64,000 nucleotides of DNA from Paenibacillus sp. GP183. Its GTDB lineage: Bacteria; Bacillota; Bacilli; Paenibacillales; NBRC-103111. Below are positions 52,245-63,666 of this stretch, piece after piece. The stretch lies in the NCBI RefSeq assembly GCF_900104695.1, contig NZ_FNSW01000001.1:4942501-5006500 (forward strand), written 5' to 3'. Both the position numbers and the translations under genes were made by a program. Numbering within the stretch: the first letter of the stretch is position 1; every line of letters starts with the position of its first letter. The notes under the pieces were generated by a model. The model had not been told where the DNA came from. It saw only the letters and a program-made list of their open reading frames with translations, and searched no databases.

Positions 52245-52283
52245 AGATAGACACAGGACTTCCTGAGTCTATCTCTTTTTTTT
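52245..52283 (+). terminator. Rho-independent terminator after bofC
   Basis: AGATAGAC-A-CAGGA / TCCTG-A-GTCTATCT (52245-52274) and eight T. A 14-base copy of its left arm (GATAGACACAGGAC, 52209-52222) lies 37 bases upstream. Confidence 0.85.
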
Positions 52284-52289
52284 GTTATC

Positions 52290-52298
52290 TGCTATAAT
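52290..52298 (+). promoter_or_regulatory. ruvC extended -10 element
   Basis: TGCTATAAT directly after the terminator T run, about 43 bases before the ruvC start. Confidence 0.5.
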
Positions 52299-52340
52299 CG
52301 AGGAATACATATGTTCGCTTTTGGGATGGGAGAGAAGGTA

Positions 52341-52844
52341 TTGCGCATTCTGGGAATCGATCCGGGAATCGCCATTGTCGGCTTCGGATTTATAGATAAA
52401 ATCGGCAGCAAGCTCGTTCCGGTGCAATATGGCTCCATTCAAACGGAAGCCCATACCGAGCCGGGAATACGATTGAAAGAGGTTTATGATGCGGCGGTTC
52501 AGTTAATTGAAAAATACAAGCCCGATGCGATGGCAATTGAAAAGCTGTTTTTCAACCGCAATGTGACCACAGCTTTTACGGTTGGCCAAGCAAGAGGCGT
52601 CATCGTGTTGGCAGGTGTACAGGCTGGGCTGCAGGTGGCCGAGTATACCCCGCTCCAAGTGAAGCAGGCTGTAGTGGGCTACGGTAAAGCCGAAAAGCAT
52701 CAGGTTCAAGAGATGGTGAAGATGCTGCTCAAACTTTCCGTTGTCCCGAAACCGGACGATGTGGCGGATGCGCTTGCCATAGCGATTTGCCATGCGCACT
52801 CTTCCGCTTTACTAACCATGATAAATGAGGCTGGAAAACGATGA
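52341..52844 (+). CDS. ruvC: Holliday junction resolvase RuvC
   Basis: Endonuclease that resolves four-way junctions. The four catalytic acids are present: Asp7 (LGIDPG), Glu67 (AIEKLFF), Asp140 and Asp143 (KPDDVADALAIAI), with E. coli-like spacing. Length 167 from TTG 52341, with GGGAG upstream; ATG 52326 and the frame from 52311 are alternatives. Its stop overlaps ruvA (ATGA). B. subtilis lacks ruvC and uses RecU, so a complete ruvCAB set is a difference from that species. Confidence 0.94.
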   Translation: MRILGIDPGIAIVGFGFIDKIGSKLVPVQYGSIQTEAHTEPGIRLKEVYDAAVQLIEKYKPDAMAIEKLFFNRNVTTAFTVGQARGVIVLAGVQAGLQVAEYTPLQVKQAVVGYGKAEKHQVQEMVKMLLKLSVVPKPDDVADALAIAICHAHSSALLTMINEAGKR

Positions 52845-53464
52845 TTGATTTTTTAAGAGGTAAAATAGCGCTCAAAGAGCTAGATTATGCCGTGATGGAT
52901 GTAAATGGGGTAGGGTACCGGGTTTTTTGCCCGAATCCTTATGCGATTACAAGCAAGGAAGACGAGGATGTCACTTTATACATCCATTATCATGTGCGTG
53001 AAGATGCTCATCTTCTGTTTGGTTTCCCGACCCGGGAGGAACAATCCTTGTTTCGCTTGCTGCTGGAGGTCAGCGGAATCGGACCAAAGGTAGCGCTTGG
53101 CGTTCTTGCCGGTGGAAGGCCTGAAGCGGTGATAGCGGCAATCAGCCAGGAAAATATCGCCTATTTGATGAAGCTGCCGGGGATCGGTAAGAAAACAGCG
53201 CAGCGAGTAATCCTCGACTTGAAGGATAAGCTGGGGACCGTTCCTGCGGCGAGCCGCATTGGCGGGGTCGCGATGGATACAGTCGGCATGCCTGCTGCCG
53301 AAGGCGGCCTCTCTTGGTCGGAAGCCAAAGAAGCGTTGATGACGCTGGGTTACACCGAAGCCGAGACAGATCGTGCATGGCATCAAGTTAAGGGCAAGGT
53401 AAATCCCGGCGATCCGGTGGATGCTGTGATGAAGCTGGCGCTGCAAGCCTTGTATCAAATGTAG
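52841..53464 (+). CDS. ruvA: Holliday junction branch migration protein RuvA
   Basis: Tetrameric junction-binding subunit. OB fold (about 1-62), helix-hairpin-helix pair (LLEVSGIGPKVALGVL and LMKLPGIGKKTAQRVILDLKDKL) and C-terminal RuvB-contact domain (about 155-207, SEAKEALMTLGYTEAE). Length 207. Translationally coupled to ruvC by four-base overlap; ruvB follows after 12 bases. Confidence 0.97.
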   Translation: MIDFLRGKIALKELDYAVMDVNGVGYRVFCPNPYAITSKEDEDVTLYIHYHVREDAHLLFGFPTREEQSLFRLLLEVSGIGPKVALGVLAGGRPEAVIAAISQENIAYLMKLPGIGKKTAQRVILDLKDKLGTVPAASRIGGVAMDTVGMPAAEGGLSWSEAKEALMTLGYTEAETDRAWHQVKGKVNPGDPVDAVMKLALQALYQM

Positions 53465-53476
53465 GAGGGGATCCCC

Positions 53477-54484
53477 ATGGATGACCGGATCATATCCGCC
53501 AATTTGATGATGGAGGAACAGGCAATGGAATTCAGCCTGCGGCCCCGCTATCTGGCTGAATATATCGGACAAGCGCAAGCCAAAGAGAATCTGAAGGTCT
53601 ACATTGAAGCGGCAAAGCTACGTAAAGAAGCCTTGGATCACGTGCTTCTGTACGGGCCTCCGGGGCTCGGCAAAACGACCCTGTCGAACATCATCGCCAA
53701 CGAGCTTGGCGTGAATATACGGACCACCTCCGGCCCTGCGATCGAGCGGCCGGGAGATCTCGCTGCCATCCTGACGAATTTGCAGGAGGGCGACGTGCTC
53801 TTCATCGACGAAATCCATCGCCTCCACCGTACGGTGGAGGAGGTGCTGTATCCGGCGATGGAGGATTATGCCCTTGACATTATCATCGGCAAGGGTCCGA
53901 GTGCGCGCTCGGTGCGGCTGGACCTGCCGACGTTTACGTTGGTCGGAGCGACCACGAGGGTCGGGCTGCTCTCCGCGCCGCTGCGGGACCGCTTCGGCGT
54001 GGTGAGCCGCCTGGAATATTACAACGTCGAGGAGCTGACGTATATTGTCAGCCGCACCGCCGATATTCTGCAGGTGCAGATCGTTGGCGAAGCCGCACGC
54101 GAGATCGGCATGCGCTCACGAGGGACGCCGCGCATCGCGAACCGGCTCTTGAAACGGGTCAGGGATTATGCCCAGGTTCGAGGGGACGGGATCATCACCC
54201 TGGATATGGCGAAGAGCTCCCTGCGGCTGCTGCAGGTGGATGATTTGGGACTGGACGAGATCGACCATAAGATGCTTCGCGCCGTCATCAGAAACTTCCA
54301 GGGAGGTCCTGTCGGGCTGGATACGATTGCCGCAACCATCGGGGAAGAAAGCCAAACGATAGAGGATGTATATGAGCCCTACCTTTTGCAAATCGGGTTT
54401 TTGCAGCGAACTCCGCGTGGACGAACGGTAACTCCGCTGGCCTATGGCCACTTGGGATTGCCGCTTCCGGATCAACGAAACTAG
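53477..54484 (+). CDS. ruvB: Holliday junction DNA helicase RuvB
   Basis: AAA+ motor for branch migration. Walker A GPPGLGKT at about 60-67, Walker B FIDE at 109-112, sensor [20 protein letters not shown], and a C-terminal winged helix ([21 protein letters not shown]). Length 335. GGAGGGG precedes ATG 53477. The central part (about 53640-54230) is strongly GC-rich (46 of 60 at 53941-54000 by hand count). Confidence 0.98.
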   Translation: MDDRIISANLMMEEQAMEFSLRPRYLAEYIGQAQAKENLKVYIEAAKLRKEALDHVLLYGPPGLGKTTLSNIIANELGVNIRTTSGPAIERPGDLAAILTNLQEGDVLFIDEIHRLHRTVEEVLYPAMEDYALDIIIGKGPSARSVRLDLPTFTLVGATTRVGLLSAPLRDRFGVVSRLEYYNVEELTYIVSRTADILQVQIVGEAAREIGMRSRGTPRIANRLLKRVRDYAQVRGDGIITLDMAKSSLRLLQVDDLGLDEIDHKMLRAVIRNFQGGPVGLDTIAATIGEESQTIEDVYEPYLLQIGFLQRTPRGRTVTPLAYGHLGLPLPDQRN

Positions 54485-54496
54485 CGAGCTTGACAG

Positions 54497-54540
54497 TCTC
54501 TTTCCCGGCTTTAAGAAAGACGGAAAGGGATTTTTTTCTT
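54497..54540 (+). terminator. Rho-independent terminator after ruvB
   Basis: TCTCTTTCC (54497-54505) / GGAAAGGGA (54522-54530), one wobble pair, then seven T. Confidence 0.78.
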
Positions 54541-54615
54541 GTTTCTACAAAACTTCCAGCGATTATTGGCGTCTAATTAACTAGAATGCTATCGAGAGCG
54601 AGGAACTTTGACTTC

Positions 54616-56748
54616 ATGAGATTAAAATCGGGACTACTGCGTAAATCTGTCACTTTGCTGGCTGCAGCCATGATTGGCATAGGATCACAGCCCTTTTTTC
54701 CCAGTACTTCCTTTGCCGTTGTCCCCAAATTGGACAATATTCGCGTCGTTTTATTCATAGATTCGCCCAAATATAGTGCGGTCGAACCGGTTGTGACCTT
54801 ATCCTCTGCAAGCGGTCTGGATATTGGCATTCGCACAGCTGCCGCGAGCAAAACATGGATTTCCCTTACGGGTGCAGCTTCAGTTCGAGGATCACTTGAC
54901 CAATTTGCAGTCATGATACTGGAAACTCCAGATTTTACGGCTGCTAAAGCACTCTATAGCAAACTGTCTGTGATGCCGGGAGATTCATATATTATCAGCC
55001 ACAAGAAACAGGGCAAAGCCGTCTTCCAAGTTTTCTACGGAAGCTATGGATCCTTGGATGCTGCGACTGCTGCCCAATTGCAAATCAGTATGGATCCTGC
55101 CGTAACGGCCTTGCTCAAAGGCGCAGTGCCTGGAATTACAGGTCCTCTGCACTGGTCTGCAGGCGGCTATGAGACGGAAGCGGAGGCTGCCGTGCAGGCG
55201 GGTGTGATCTCCCAAGCCGGTTTTAATGCGGATATAGCGATTCAGGAGGATGCTTCAGGCAAGCTCTGGTATACCGTTTGGGTCGGAAACGAGTCTACGC
55301 CGGCACAATTGAACGATATTAAGCAAAAAGTGGCAGCTCTTTTGCCCGGTGTCGTCCTTCAGCCAGCAAACGCGGGCACACCTTATTTACTCAAAAAGTG
55401 GGACGTCACTGCAGATGCTACCGGTACGGGTCAAACCGCTCACTACGCGGCTGGAGGACCTGGCATAAAAGCATGGATTCATCCCAAGCAAGCGGGCATT
55501 ACGGTCAAGGAACGAGCCGCTCGAACATTTAGAGGCGACATTGAGCTTAGCAGCTACAATGGCAAAATGGCTGTAGTGAATGAGGTTCTTTTTGAACAGT
55601 ATCTTTATGCTGTTGTGAGCTCCGAGCTTAGTCCAGCCTGGCCGGCCGAGGCTTTGAAGGCTCAAGCTGTCGCTGCCCGCACATATGCGCTCGCGCAAGG
55701 CTTGAAGTATGAAATCGCCCAAGTTACGGATAATACGCTGGACCAAGCCTACTACGGGATGTCCAAAGAATTCCCGGCTGCGGTTCAGGCAGTGGAGGCT
55801 ACAAAAGGCGAAGTGGTGATGTATAACAACAAACTCATCACGCCGTTTTATTCCTCCAACGCCGGGGGTATGACTGCGGATCCTACGGAAGTTTGGGGGA
55901 ATTCGGCAGCTTATCTCAAAAGCGTACCCAGTCCCGATAACGGGGCTGCGGCGGGCAAAGCCATTTGGTACGAGGTCAAGCTCTCCAGCGGGAAAACCGG
56001 ATATATTCATTCATCCTACTTAAAGACCACAGGTCAAAAGAGCGCTGCCGATCTTGCAATATATGAAACGACAGAAGCTGTCAATCTGCGAGGCGCTCCA
56101 TATGTCGATAACACAGGCAATCCACCCATCGTCATGCTGAGTGCCCAGGAAAGAGTAGAGATCCTCGGGCAAGAAACCGAGTCGAATGCTTTTTCATGGA
56201 TTCGCGGCCCATATGATGCCGCTTTTCTGGAATCAAAGCTAGCTAGTACGGGTGTAAATCTTCAAGGCGGATTACAATCGCTTGAAGTGAGTAAGCTGGG
56301 ACCTTCCGGACGTGTTACGGAAATCAAAGCCAATGGGCAAGTCGTCAAGGTTGCCAGTCCGGATGCGTTTCGCTCGCTTTTTGGCGGGCTTCCAAGCACC
56401 CTGTTTGAAATTCAGGTTACGGGCAGTTATACTGTAAATGGAACTCCGGTCACTACGCCTGGCGGAAAACCCCCAGTTAATTCGATGTATGTACTTAGCG
56501 GCAAGCAGACACAGCCGGTTAAAGTCGATAAAACACAAATCTTTGTCCTTGGAGGTTCGGGTGCTGCCCAGCAAATTCCGCAGGACAGGATCGAAATCTC
56601 AAACAAGAAATACGTTTTCAAAGGAAAAGGCTTCGGCCATGGTCTCGGCATGTCCCAATGGGGTGCGAAGGGGTATGCGGAGCAGGGTTACGATTACAAA
56701 AAAATACTCCAGGCTTATTACAGTGGAGTCAGCATAGTTAAGGAATGA
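54616..56748 (+). CDS. Secreted SpoIID/LytB-domain protein with SPOR-like and SH3-like parts
   Basis: Of 710 residues. A signal peptide (about 1-34, LLAAAMIGIGSQ) is followed by two SPOR-like repeats (about 80-165 and 180-265; VFQVFYGSYGSLDAA and LWYTVWVGNESTPAQ), then the SpoIID core (about 305-450, VVNEVLFEQYLYAVVSSELSPAWPAEALKAQAVAARTYAL and STNAGG-like SSNAGGMTADPTEVWG). An SH3-like stretch (about 475-550, VNLRGAPYVDNTG) interrupts it, and the core resumes at the end with GFGHGLGMSQWGAKGYAEQG. SpoIID enzymes are lytic transglycosylases of engulfment; this longer protein is SpoIID-like or LytB-like. ATG 54616 follows AGGAA. queA starts nine bases later. Confidence 0.88.
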   Translation: MRLKSGLLRKSVTLLAAAMIGIGSQPFFPSTSFAVVPKLDNIRVVLFIDSPKYSAVEPVVTLSSASGLDIGIRTAAASKTWISLTGAASVRGSLDQFAVMILETPDFTAAKALYSKLSVMPGDSYIISHKKQGKAVFQVFYGSYGSLDAATAAQLQISMDPAVTALLKGAVPGITGPLHWSAGGYETEAEAAVQAGVISQAGFNADIAIQEDASGKLWYTVWVGNESTPAQLNDIKQKVAALLPGVVLQPANAGTPYLLKKWDVTADATGTGQTAHYAAGGPGIKAWIHPKQAGITVKERAARTFRGDIELSSYNGKMAVVNEVLFEQYLYAVVSSELSPAWPAEALKAQAVAARTYALAQGLKYEIAQVTDNTLDQAYYGMSKEFPAAVQAVEATKGEVVMYNNKLITPFYSSNAGGMTADPTEVWGNSAAYLKSVPSPDNGAAAGKAIWYEVKLSSGKTGYIHSSYLKTTGQKSAADLAIYETTEAVNLRGAPYVDNTGNPPIVMLSAQERVEILGQETESNAFSWIRGPYDAAFLESKLASTGVNLQGGLQSLEVSKLGPSGRVTEIKANGQVVKVASPDAFRSLFGGLPSTLFEIQVTGSYTVNGTPVTTPGGKPPVNSMYVLSGKQTQPVKVDKTQIFVLGGSGAAQQIPQDRIEISNKKYVFKGKGFGHGLGMSQWGAKGYAEQGYDYKKILQAYYSGVSIVKE

Positions 56749-56757
56749 AATCACTGA

Positions 56758-59002
<2,245 letters not shown>

Positions 59003-59017
59003 GAAAGGAGGATCACT

Positions 59018-59323
59018 ATGTTTGAATTAGCCTCACAGCCTGCCGCTGGCGGTAACGTATTATTTACATATGGACCCTTGATCTTGATGTTTGTAGTGTT
59101 GTATTTCTTACTTATCCGCCCGCAGCAAAAGAAACAAAAAGTTCGTAATCAGATGCTGAATGCCTTGAAAAAAGGCGATAAAGTGGTAACGATCGGCGGA
59201 CTTCACGGAACGATTATGGAAATTACCGACGACGTCGTTGTGCTTCGCGTCAATGACGCTACCAAGATGACATTCGATCGTTCTGCAATCAATTCCGTTT
59301 CCAAATCCGAAGTTACTGCCTAA
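59018..59323 (+). CDS. yajC: Preprotein translocase subunit YajC
   Basis: Small membrane protein of the SecDF-YajC complex. One membrane helix (about 17-35, GPLILMFVVLYFLLIRPQQKK, ending in the RPQQKK motif) and a small cytosolic beta domain (MLNALKKGDKVVTIGGLHGTI). Length 101. AAAGGAGG precedes ATG 59018. A bidirectional terminator follows; secDF is not in the window. Confidence 0.96.
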   Translation: MFELASQPAAGGNVLFTYGPLILMFVVLYFLLIRPQQKKQKVRNQMLNALKKGDKVVTIGGLHGTIMEITDDVVVLRVNDATKMTFDRSAINSVSKSEVTA

Positions 59324-59333
59324 TAATCAAATG

Positions 59334-59372
59334 AAAAAAACGAGAGCTTGGTCATCCAAGCTCTCGTTTTTT
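59334..59372. terminator. Bidirectional terminator between yajC and the TIGR04086-type gene
   Basis: CGAGAGCTTG (59341-59350) / CAAGCTCTCG (59357-59366), perfect, with seven A before and six T after. Confidence 0.93.
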
Positions 59373-59419
59373 GCTGAGCAGCAGCTCGATTTTGTTGAAG
59401 AAAAGAATCGCAACTACTT

Positions 59420-59815
59420 TTATTTCCTTGAGTTTACCCCTAGGATGCCTCCCAGTGCGCCAATGGCAACAAGCAGCACCAGAAGCCTGAGGGAATGAAG
59501 ATTCAAGCTGGCATCATAGGCTAAGAAACCAACAATAAAAAGGATAGTGCTGTAAAATACACTCAGCATGCCGCCATGGTACCAACCGCGGCTTTCCGAC
59601 CGTTTTCCGGTAACCCATCCACCTATAAACAACGAAACCGCATGCAAAATAGTCGTCAATGTGGGCAAGGAGTGCTCTTGTGTATTGGTGAAGAATAAGA
59701 TAAGTGATATAAGTAATGTGCCTGCTGTCATAAAGGTTAGGGCGTAAACAAGGCCGGAAAGCAGCGGAGACGAAATTCGCGTCGGGTTAACTCTTTGAAT
59801 CGGGTTCATCGGCAT
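59420..59815 (-). CDS. TIGR04086-family four-helix membrane protein (YrzE-like)
   Basis: Of 131 residues with four hydrophobic segments (about 17-42, 53-67, 82-98 and 108-124). SGLVYALTFMTAGTLLISLILFF, a GGWVTGKRSESRGWYHGG turn and the C-terminal GALGGILGVNSRK fit the family known near yajC/secDF and spoVB in Bacillales. Function unknown. It is divergent from the transporter gene and shares the terminator with yajC. Confidence 0.82.
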   Translation of the reverse strand: MPMNPIQRVNPTRISSPLLSGLVYALTFMTAGTLLISLILFFTNTQEHSLPTLTTILHAVSLFIGGWVTGKRSESRGWYHGGMLSVFYSTILFIVGFLAYDASLNLHSLRLLVLLVAIGALGGILGVNSRK

Positions 59816-59905
59816 CGATCCCTTCTATTTGCTTGATTTCTTTACCATCATTGTATGGTCAAGCATTCTGAAATAGTACCAATCAATTTGGAAAGGAAGT
59901 TTAGT

Positions 59906-61228
59906 ATGAATGAATTTACGCATGGTCCTGTCATGTGGCAAACTATCGCCGCTATACTCATTTTTGCTGTTGCCTATTTGCTGTTTTTAGCTGAGATTTG
60001 GAACCGTACATATGTAGCTCTTACAGGAGCTTTACTTATGCTGGCGCTTGGCATTGTCCCTTTTCAAAAAGCATTTGCACAGTATATCCATTGGAACACA
60101 TTATTTTTACTCATCGGCCTTTATATCATTTCCCATTTTTTTCGAAAAACGGGTCTGTTTTCTTATCTGGCCGTTTATCTTATTGGACGCACTGCTGCCA
60201 ACCCATTGTCCATGCTTTTGATTTTGGCCTTGATCGCAGGTATCGGTTCTGCGCTCTTTGACGGGCTTTTGGTAATAGCAACATTAGTTCCATTTACTCT
60301 TCATGCAGTCCGAATTTTGAAAATATCGTCGGTTCCTTTTGTGGCTGCGGAAATTATTATGGCCAATATAGGCGGAATGGCAACATTAATCGGCAATACA
60401 CCCAATCGGTTGATAGGGACTTATGCGGGGTTGACTATTCTTCAGTTTTTAACTGTTATTGGACCATTGGTATTCTTGTTTATGCTAGTCACTTTGATTC
60501 TATTAGGATGGATGTACAGAAAACAATTTCAAGTTTCTTCAGATCGAAAGAAAGAACTGCTTCGCCAGCAGGCATCTGATTATTTAGTAGACGGTCTTTT
60601 GCTGTTTAGAGGAACTATCGTCTCCATGTTGATTCTTCTTGGCTTTCTGCTGCAGGGAGTTCTTGGTGTTCAGTCCGGTACAATTGCCCTAGCGGGGGCT
60701 CTTTTAATAGTTTTAGTGGATTATAAAGAAATCGGCAGGACATTCAGGCAAAGAGATTATGTAAGATGGCTGCATGGAGTCATAGATTCACAGGTTTTGT
60801 TTTTTGCGGGGTTGTTCATTATGGTTGGGGGACTCACTTATTCCGGCGTAAGTGGTTACACGGCTGCCAGAGGGGTAGAGATCACTCAAGGCAGCCTGTC
60901 GTTTGCGGCTATGATGCTGCTATGGATTACAGGTTTAGGATCAGCAGCGGTTGATTCGATTCCTTTTGTAGCGGCCATGCTCCCGGTCGTAAAAGAAACA
61001 GCGTCAGCATTTGGCCGAGTTGATGCTTTATGGTGGGCACTCGCTATGGGGGCTGGAATTGGAGGGGCCGGTACATTGCTGGGCTCTACGATGAATATGG
61101 CCGCGGCGGGAATGGCTCAGGCAGAAGGAGAGAGGCTTACTCATTGGCAGTATTTTAAAATTTCAGGCATTATCACGATCATTATGATGGCTTTAGCCTC
61201 CATTTATTTATCCGTATTTCTTCTTTAG
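59906..61228 (+). CDS. ArsB/NhaD (ion transporter) superfamily membrane protein
   Basis: Polytopic transporter of 440 residues with about 11 helices in two repeats. Each half has the re-entrant type motif: GIGSALFDGLLVIATLVPFT with IGGMATLIGNTPNRL, and GLGSAAVDSIPFVAAMLPVV with GGAGTLLGSTMNMAAAGMAQ. In this superfamily these hold sodium- or proton-coupling and anion sites. The substrate cannot be assigned (arsenite, citrate, sulfate or protons are possible); no arsR or arsC is near. ATG 59906 follows GAAAGGAAG. The DUF421 gene follows. Confidence 0.85.
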   Translation: MNEFTHGPVMWQTIAAILIFAVAYLLFLAEIWNRTYVALTGALLMLALGIVPFQKAFAQYIHWNTLFLLIGLYIISHFFRKTGLFSYLAVYLIGRTAANPLSMLLILALIAGIGSALFDGLLVIATLVPFTLHAVRILKISSVPFVAAEIIMANIGGMATLIGNTPNRLIGTYAGLTILQFLTVIGPLVFLFMLVTLILLGWMYRKQFQVSSDRKKELLRQQASDYLVDGLLLFRGTIVSMLILLGFLLQGVLGVQSGTIALAGALLIVLVDYKEIGRTFRQRDYVRWLHGVIDSQVLFFAGLFIMVGGLTYSGVSGYTAARGVEITQGSLSFAAMMLLWITGLGSAAVDSIPFVAAMLPVVKETASAFGRVDALWWALAMGAGIGGAGTLLGSTMNMAAAGMAQAEGERLTHWQYFKISGIITIIMMALASIYLSVFLL

Positions 61229-61321
61229 CTGGTAACAATTGAATAGACAGGAGCGGAATGAGGAGAAGACGGAAGGGTGACAATACCACTTGAGCCTATT
61301 GCTGGATCAGGAGGTAGCCGA

Positions 61322-61969
61322 ATGGACATCATGATCGTATTTCTTCGAACCGTACTGATCTACTTTGTCGTGTTTCTGGTGCTTCGTATTATGGGAAAAA
61401 GAGAAGTTGGCAAGCTTTCATTATTTGATCTGGTCATCTCCATCATGATTGCAGAGATTGCTGTATTCGTACTGGAGGATTCCAATAAGCCGCTTATAGA
61501 AGGGCTTGTGCCCATGGGAACTTTAGTGCTCATCCAGTTGCTGATAGCATTCCTTACGTTAAAAAGCAGGTGGATTCGCCTGTTGTTTGAAGGTAAGCCA
61601 AGCCTATTAATCGAGAAAGGGCAGTTAAATCGCGATGAAATGAAGAAGCAGCGTTACAATCTGGATGATCTCCTGCTCCAGCTTAGACAGCAAAAAGTGC
61701 GGGATGTGGCCGATGTTGAATTGGCCATACTTGAGCCTACCGGAAAGCTGAGTGTTATTGAAAAAGGCAGCAATCCTTTCCGTTTCGAAGGACTGCCGCT
61801 GCCGCTCATCCTGGATGGCAAGGTGCAGGACGATCAATTGGAGAAGCTTGGCCAAACGAGGTTTTGGCTCAAAAACCAGCTGCAGGCCAGAGGAGTTTTT
61901 GATTTTAAAGAAGTGTTTTTCTGTTCCATCGATCATCGCGGCCATATTTTCCTGAATCGAAAAAGATAA
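61322..61969 (+). CDS. DUF421 (YetF/YrbG-type) membrane protein
   Basis: Of 215 residues. Three N-terminal membrane helices (about 3-22, 38-58 and 62-80) with VLRIMGKREVGKLSLFDLVISIMIAEIA, then a cytosolic domain (SLLIEKGQLNRDEMKKQRYNLDDLLLQLRQQ and DVADVELAILEPTGKLSV). YetF-type proteins are found in spores of Bacillus. CAGGAGGT precedes ATG 61322. Its last 37 bases overlap convergent spoVB. Confidence 0.9.
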   Translation: MDIMIVFLRTVLIYFVVFLVLRIMGKREVGKLSLFDLVISIMIAEIAVFVLEDSNKPLIEGLVPMGTLVLIQLLIAFLTLKSRWIRLLFEGKPSLLIEKGQLNRDEMKKQRYNLDDLLLQLRQQKVRDVADVELAILEPTGKLSVIEKGSNPFRFEGLPLPLILDGKVQDDQLEKLGQTRFWLKNQLQARGVFDFKEVFFCSIDHRGHIFLNRKR

Positions 61970-63510
61970 CTTTTCACCCGCTGCAAATCAGCGTGATCGA
62001 TAATACGCAGCAGGAGGATCATCATGATGTACAAGGTGATTCCTGTGATGCACGATGCGCAAAACCGCAAAAGGGAACTTTCTGCCCATTGTGTGTTCAT
62101 GATGGCGTAGCTGCTCATGCCGGATACGGCCATAGCTGTGCCGACCTTAAGAAATTCGATGCCTTGCATTTGGAATTTCAGCAGCCGCACCACGCTGTTC
62201 CAATGCAGGAAAGTAATGAGCACAATATTTATGTTAATTGCCATAATTGCACCTAGAATGCCCATTTCCGGCTTGCTGGCTAACCAATAAATAAGCAAAA
62301 GCTTAACGCTCGAACCGATCAAGGTATTAATCAATGCGGAACCGGGCTTATTTAATGCCTGCAGGGCTGCCTGCAGAGGGGCTTGAAAGTAAATAAACAA
62401 GGCTACGGGAGCCATCATTTTTAACATAACACTTATATTGGGTTGATTATACATGATCAAGCAAAGAGGCTCAGCCAGTACAAACATGAGAACCGTGAAT
62501 GGGGCTCCTGTGACTAAAGCAAGTCGCAGCGATTGGTGCAGCCTTTTATGGATGGTGTGCATATCCTTTCGCGCTGCGGCTTCGCTTAAGGAAGGCACCA
62601 AGGAAACGGACAGCGAATAAGTGAGAGCACTGGGCAGCATCAGAATTGGAATGATCATCCCTTGCAAAGCCCCGTATTGGGATGTTGCAAGCGCAGTTGA
62701 AATACCGGCTAATGATAAACTTTGCATAATAAGGATGGATTCAAGCAAGTAAGATGTGGCTCCAACAAGCTTGCTGCCCGTCACAGGAATGGAAATACGC
62801 AATATTCGACGCAGATTATTAAGCCTGCCCTTGCTTAGATTAGTGCCGATCGCGGCTTTTGCCCGTTCTGGCGAATTTCTTTTGCCCGCTCGAACATAAA
62901 TCAAAAGCATCAGCATTCCGCTAAGCTCACCCACCATGACACCGATCATAGCACCTGCTGCAGCAAATTCTATTCCGTACGGCAGCATAAAGTAGGCAAA
63001 TAACAGCACCATGACAATGCGTACCAGGGTTTCAACCGTTTGCGACACTGCAGTCGGAATCATGTTATGCTTGCCCTGAAAGTAACCGCGAACGACAGAT
63101 CCTATGGCAACAATCATGATGATTGGACTCATGCATAAAAAGGTTAGGTACACTCTGGAATCAGTTAACAGATGCTTGGTGATCCATGTGGAGGCCAATA
63201 AACATAAAGCAGTGAAGAAAACCCCTAAAGAGATGGATAAGGTTAACGATATTTTTAAAATTCTGCGAGTCCTGGCTTCATTGTTTTCGGCTTCCGCTTC
63301 CGCAACCAGCTTGGCAACAGCTACAGGAATCCCTCCGGTGATAAAGGTCAGAATGACAATGAGAAACGGCCATCCCATCTGATACAGCCCAACCCCTTCG
63401 GCTCCAATGACACGCGGCAAGGTTATTCGAGGGATGAATCCCAAAAGTCGATTCATGATGCCTGCAGCCAAAAGAATCATGGTTCCGTGGATAAAAGATT
63501 GCTTGCTCAC
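61933..63510 (-). CDS. spoVB: Stage V sporulation protein B, MurJ/MATE-type flippase
   Basis: Of 525 residues with about 14 hydrophobic helices, of the MOP/MVF superfamily. N-terminal GTMILLAAGIMNRLLGFIPRITLPRVIGAEGVGLYQM is characteristic of SpoVB-type polysaccharide flippases, needed for spore cortex synthesis. GTG 63510 has AAGAAGGAA upstream. The gene is in the B. subtilis position near yrzE, yrbG (DUF421) and comN. SpoVB paralogues are frequent, so the name rests on synteny as well as sequence. Confidence 0.88.
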   Translation of the reverse strand: MSKQSFIHGTMILLAAGIMNRLLGFIPRITLPRVIGAEGVGLYQMGWPFLIVILTFITGGIPVAVAKLVAEAEAENNEARTRRILKISLTLSISLGVFFTALCLLASTWITKHLLTDSRVYLTFLCMSPIIMIVAIGSVVRGYFQGKHNMIPTAVSQTVETLVRIVMVLLFAYFMLPYGIEFAAAGAMIGVMVGELSGMLMLLIYVRAGKRNSPERAKAAIGTNLSKGRLNNLRRILRISIPVTGSKLVGATSYLLESILIMQSLSLAGISTALATSQYGALQGMIIPILMLPSALTYSLSVSLVPSLSEAAARKDMHTIHKRLHQSLRLALVTGAPFTVLMFVLAEPLCLIMYNQPNISVMLKMMAPVALFIYFQAPLQAALQALNKPGSALINTLIGSSVKLLLIYWLASKPEMGILGAIMAININIVLITFLHWNSVVRLLKFQMQGIEFLKVGTAMAVSGMSSYAIMNTQWAESSLLRFCASCITGITLYIMMILLLRIIDHADLQRVKSYLFRFRKIWPR

Positions 63511-63666
63511 CCGTCATTCCTTCTTCCCTCACTGCCTATATCTGAGACTATGCGAGAGAAGGCCAAGCTCATGCTAACATTTTATGGACATGCAGCGTCA
63601 TTGGGAGGAAAACGGTATATGACATCGAATACTATGATGTGGAAGAACTCTGAGGGAGGGCTAATC

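Noticed and set aside
59906-61969. Arsenic-resistance locus
   Set aside because: The transporter belongs to the ArsB/NhaD superfamily, but no arsR, arsC or other arsenic gene is near and substrate motifs cannot be assigned.
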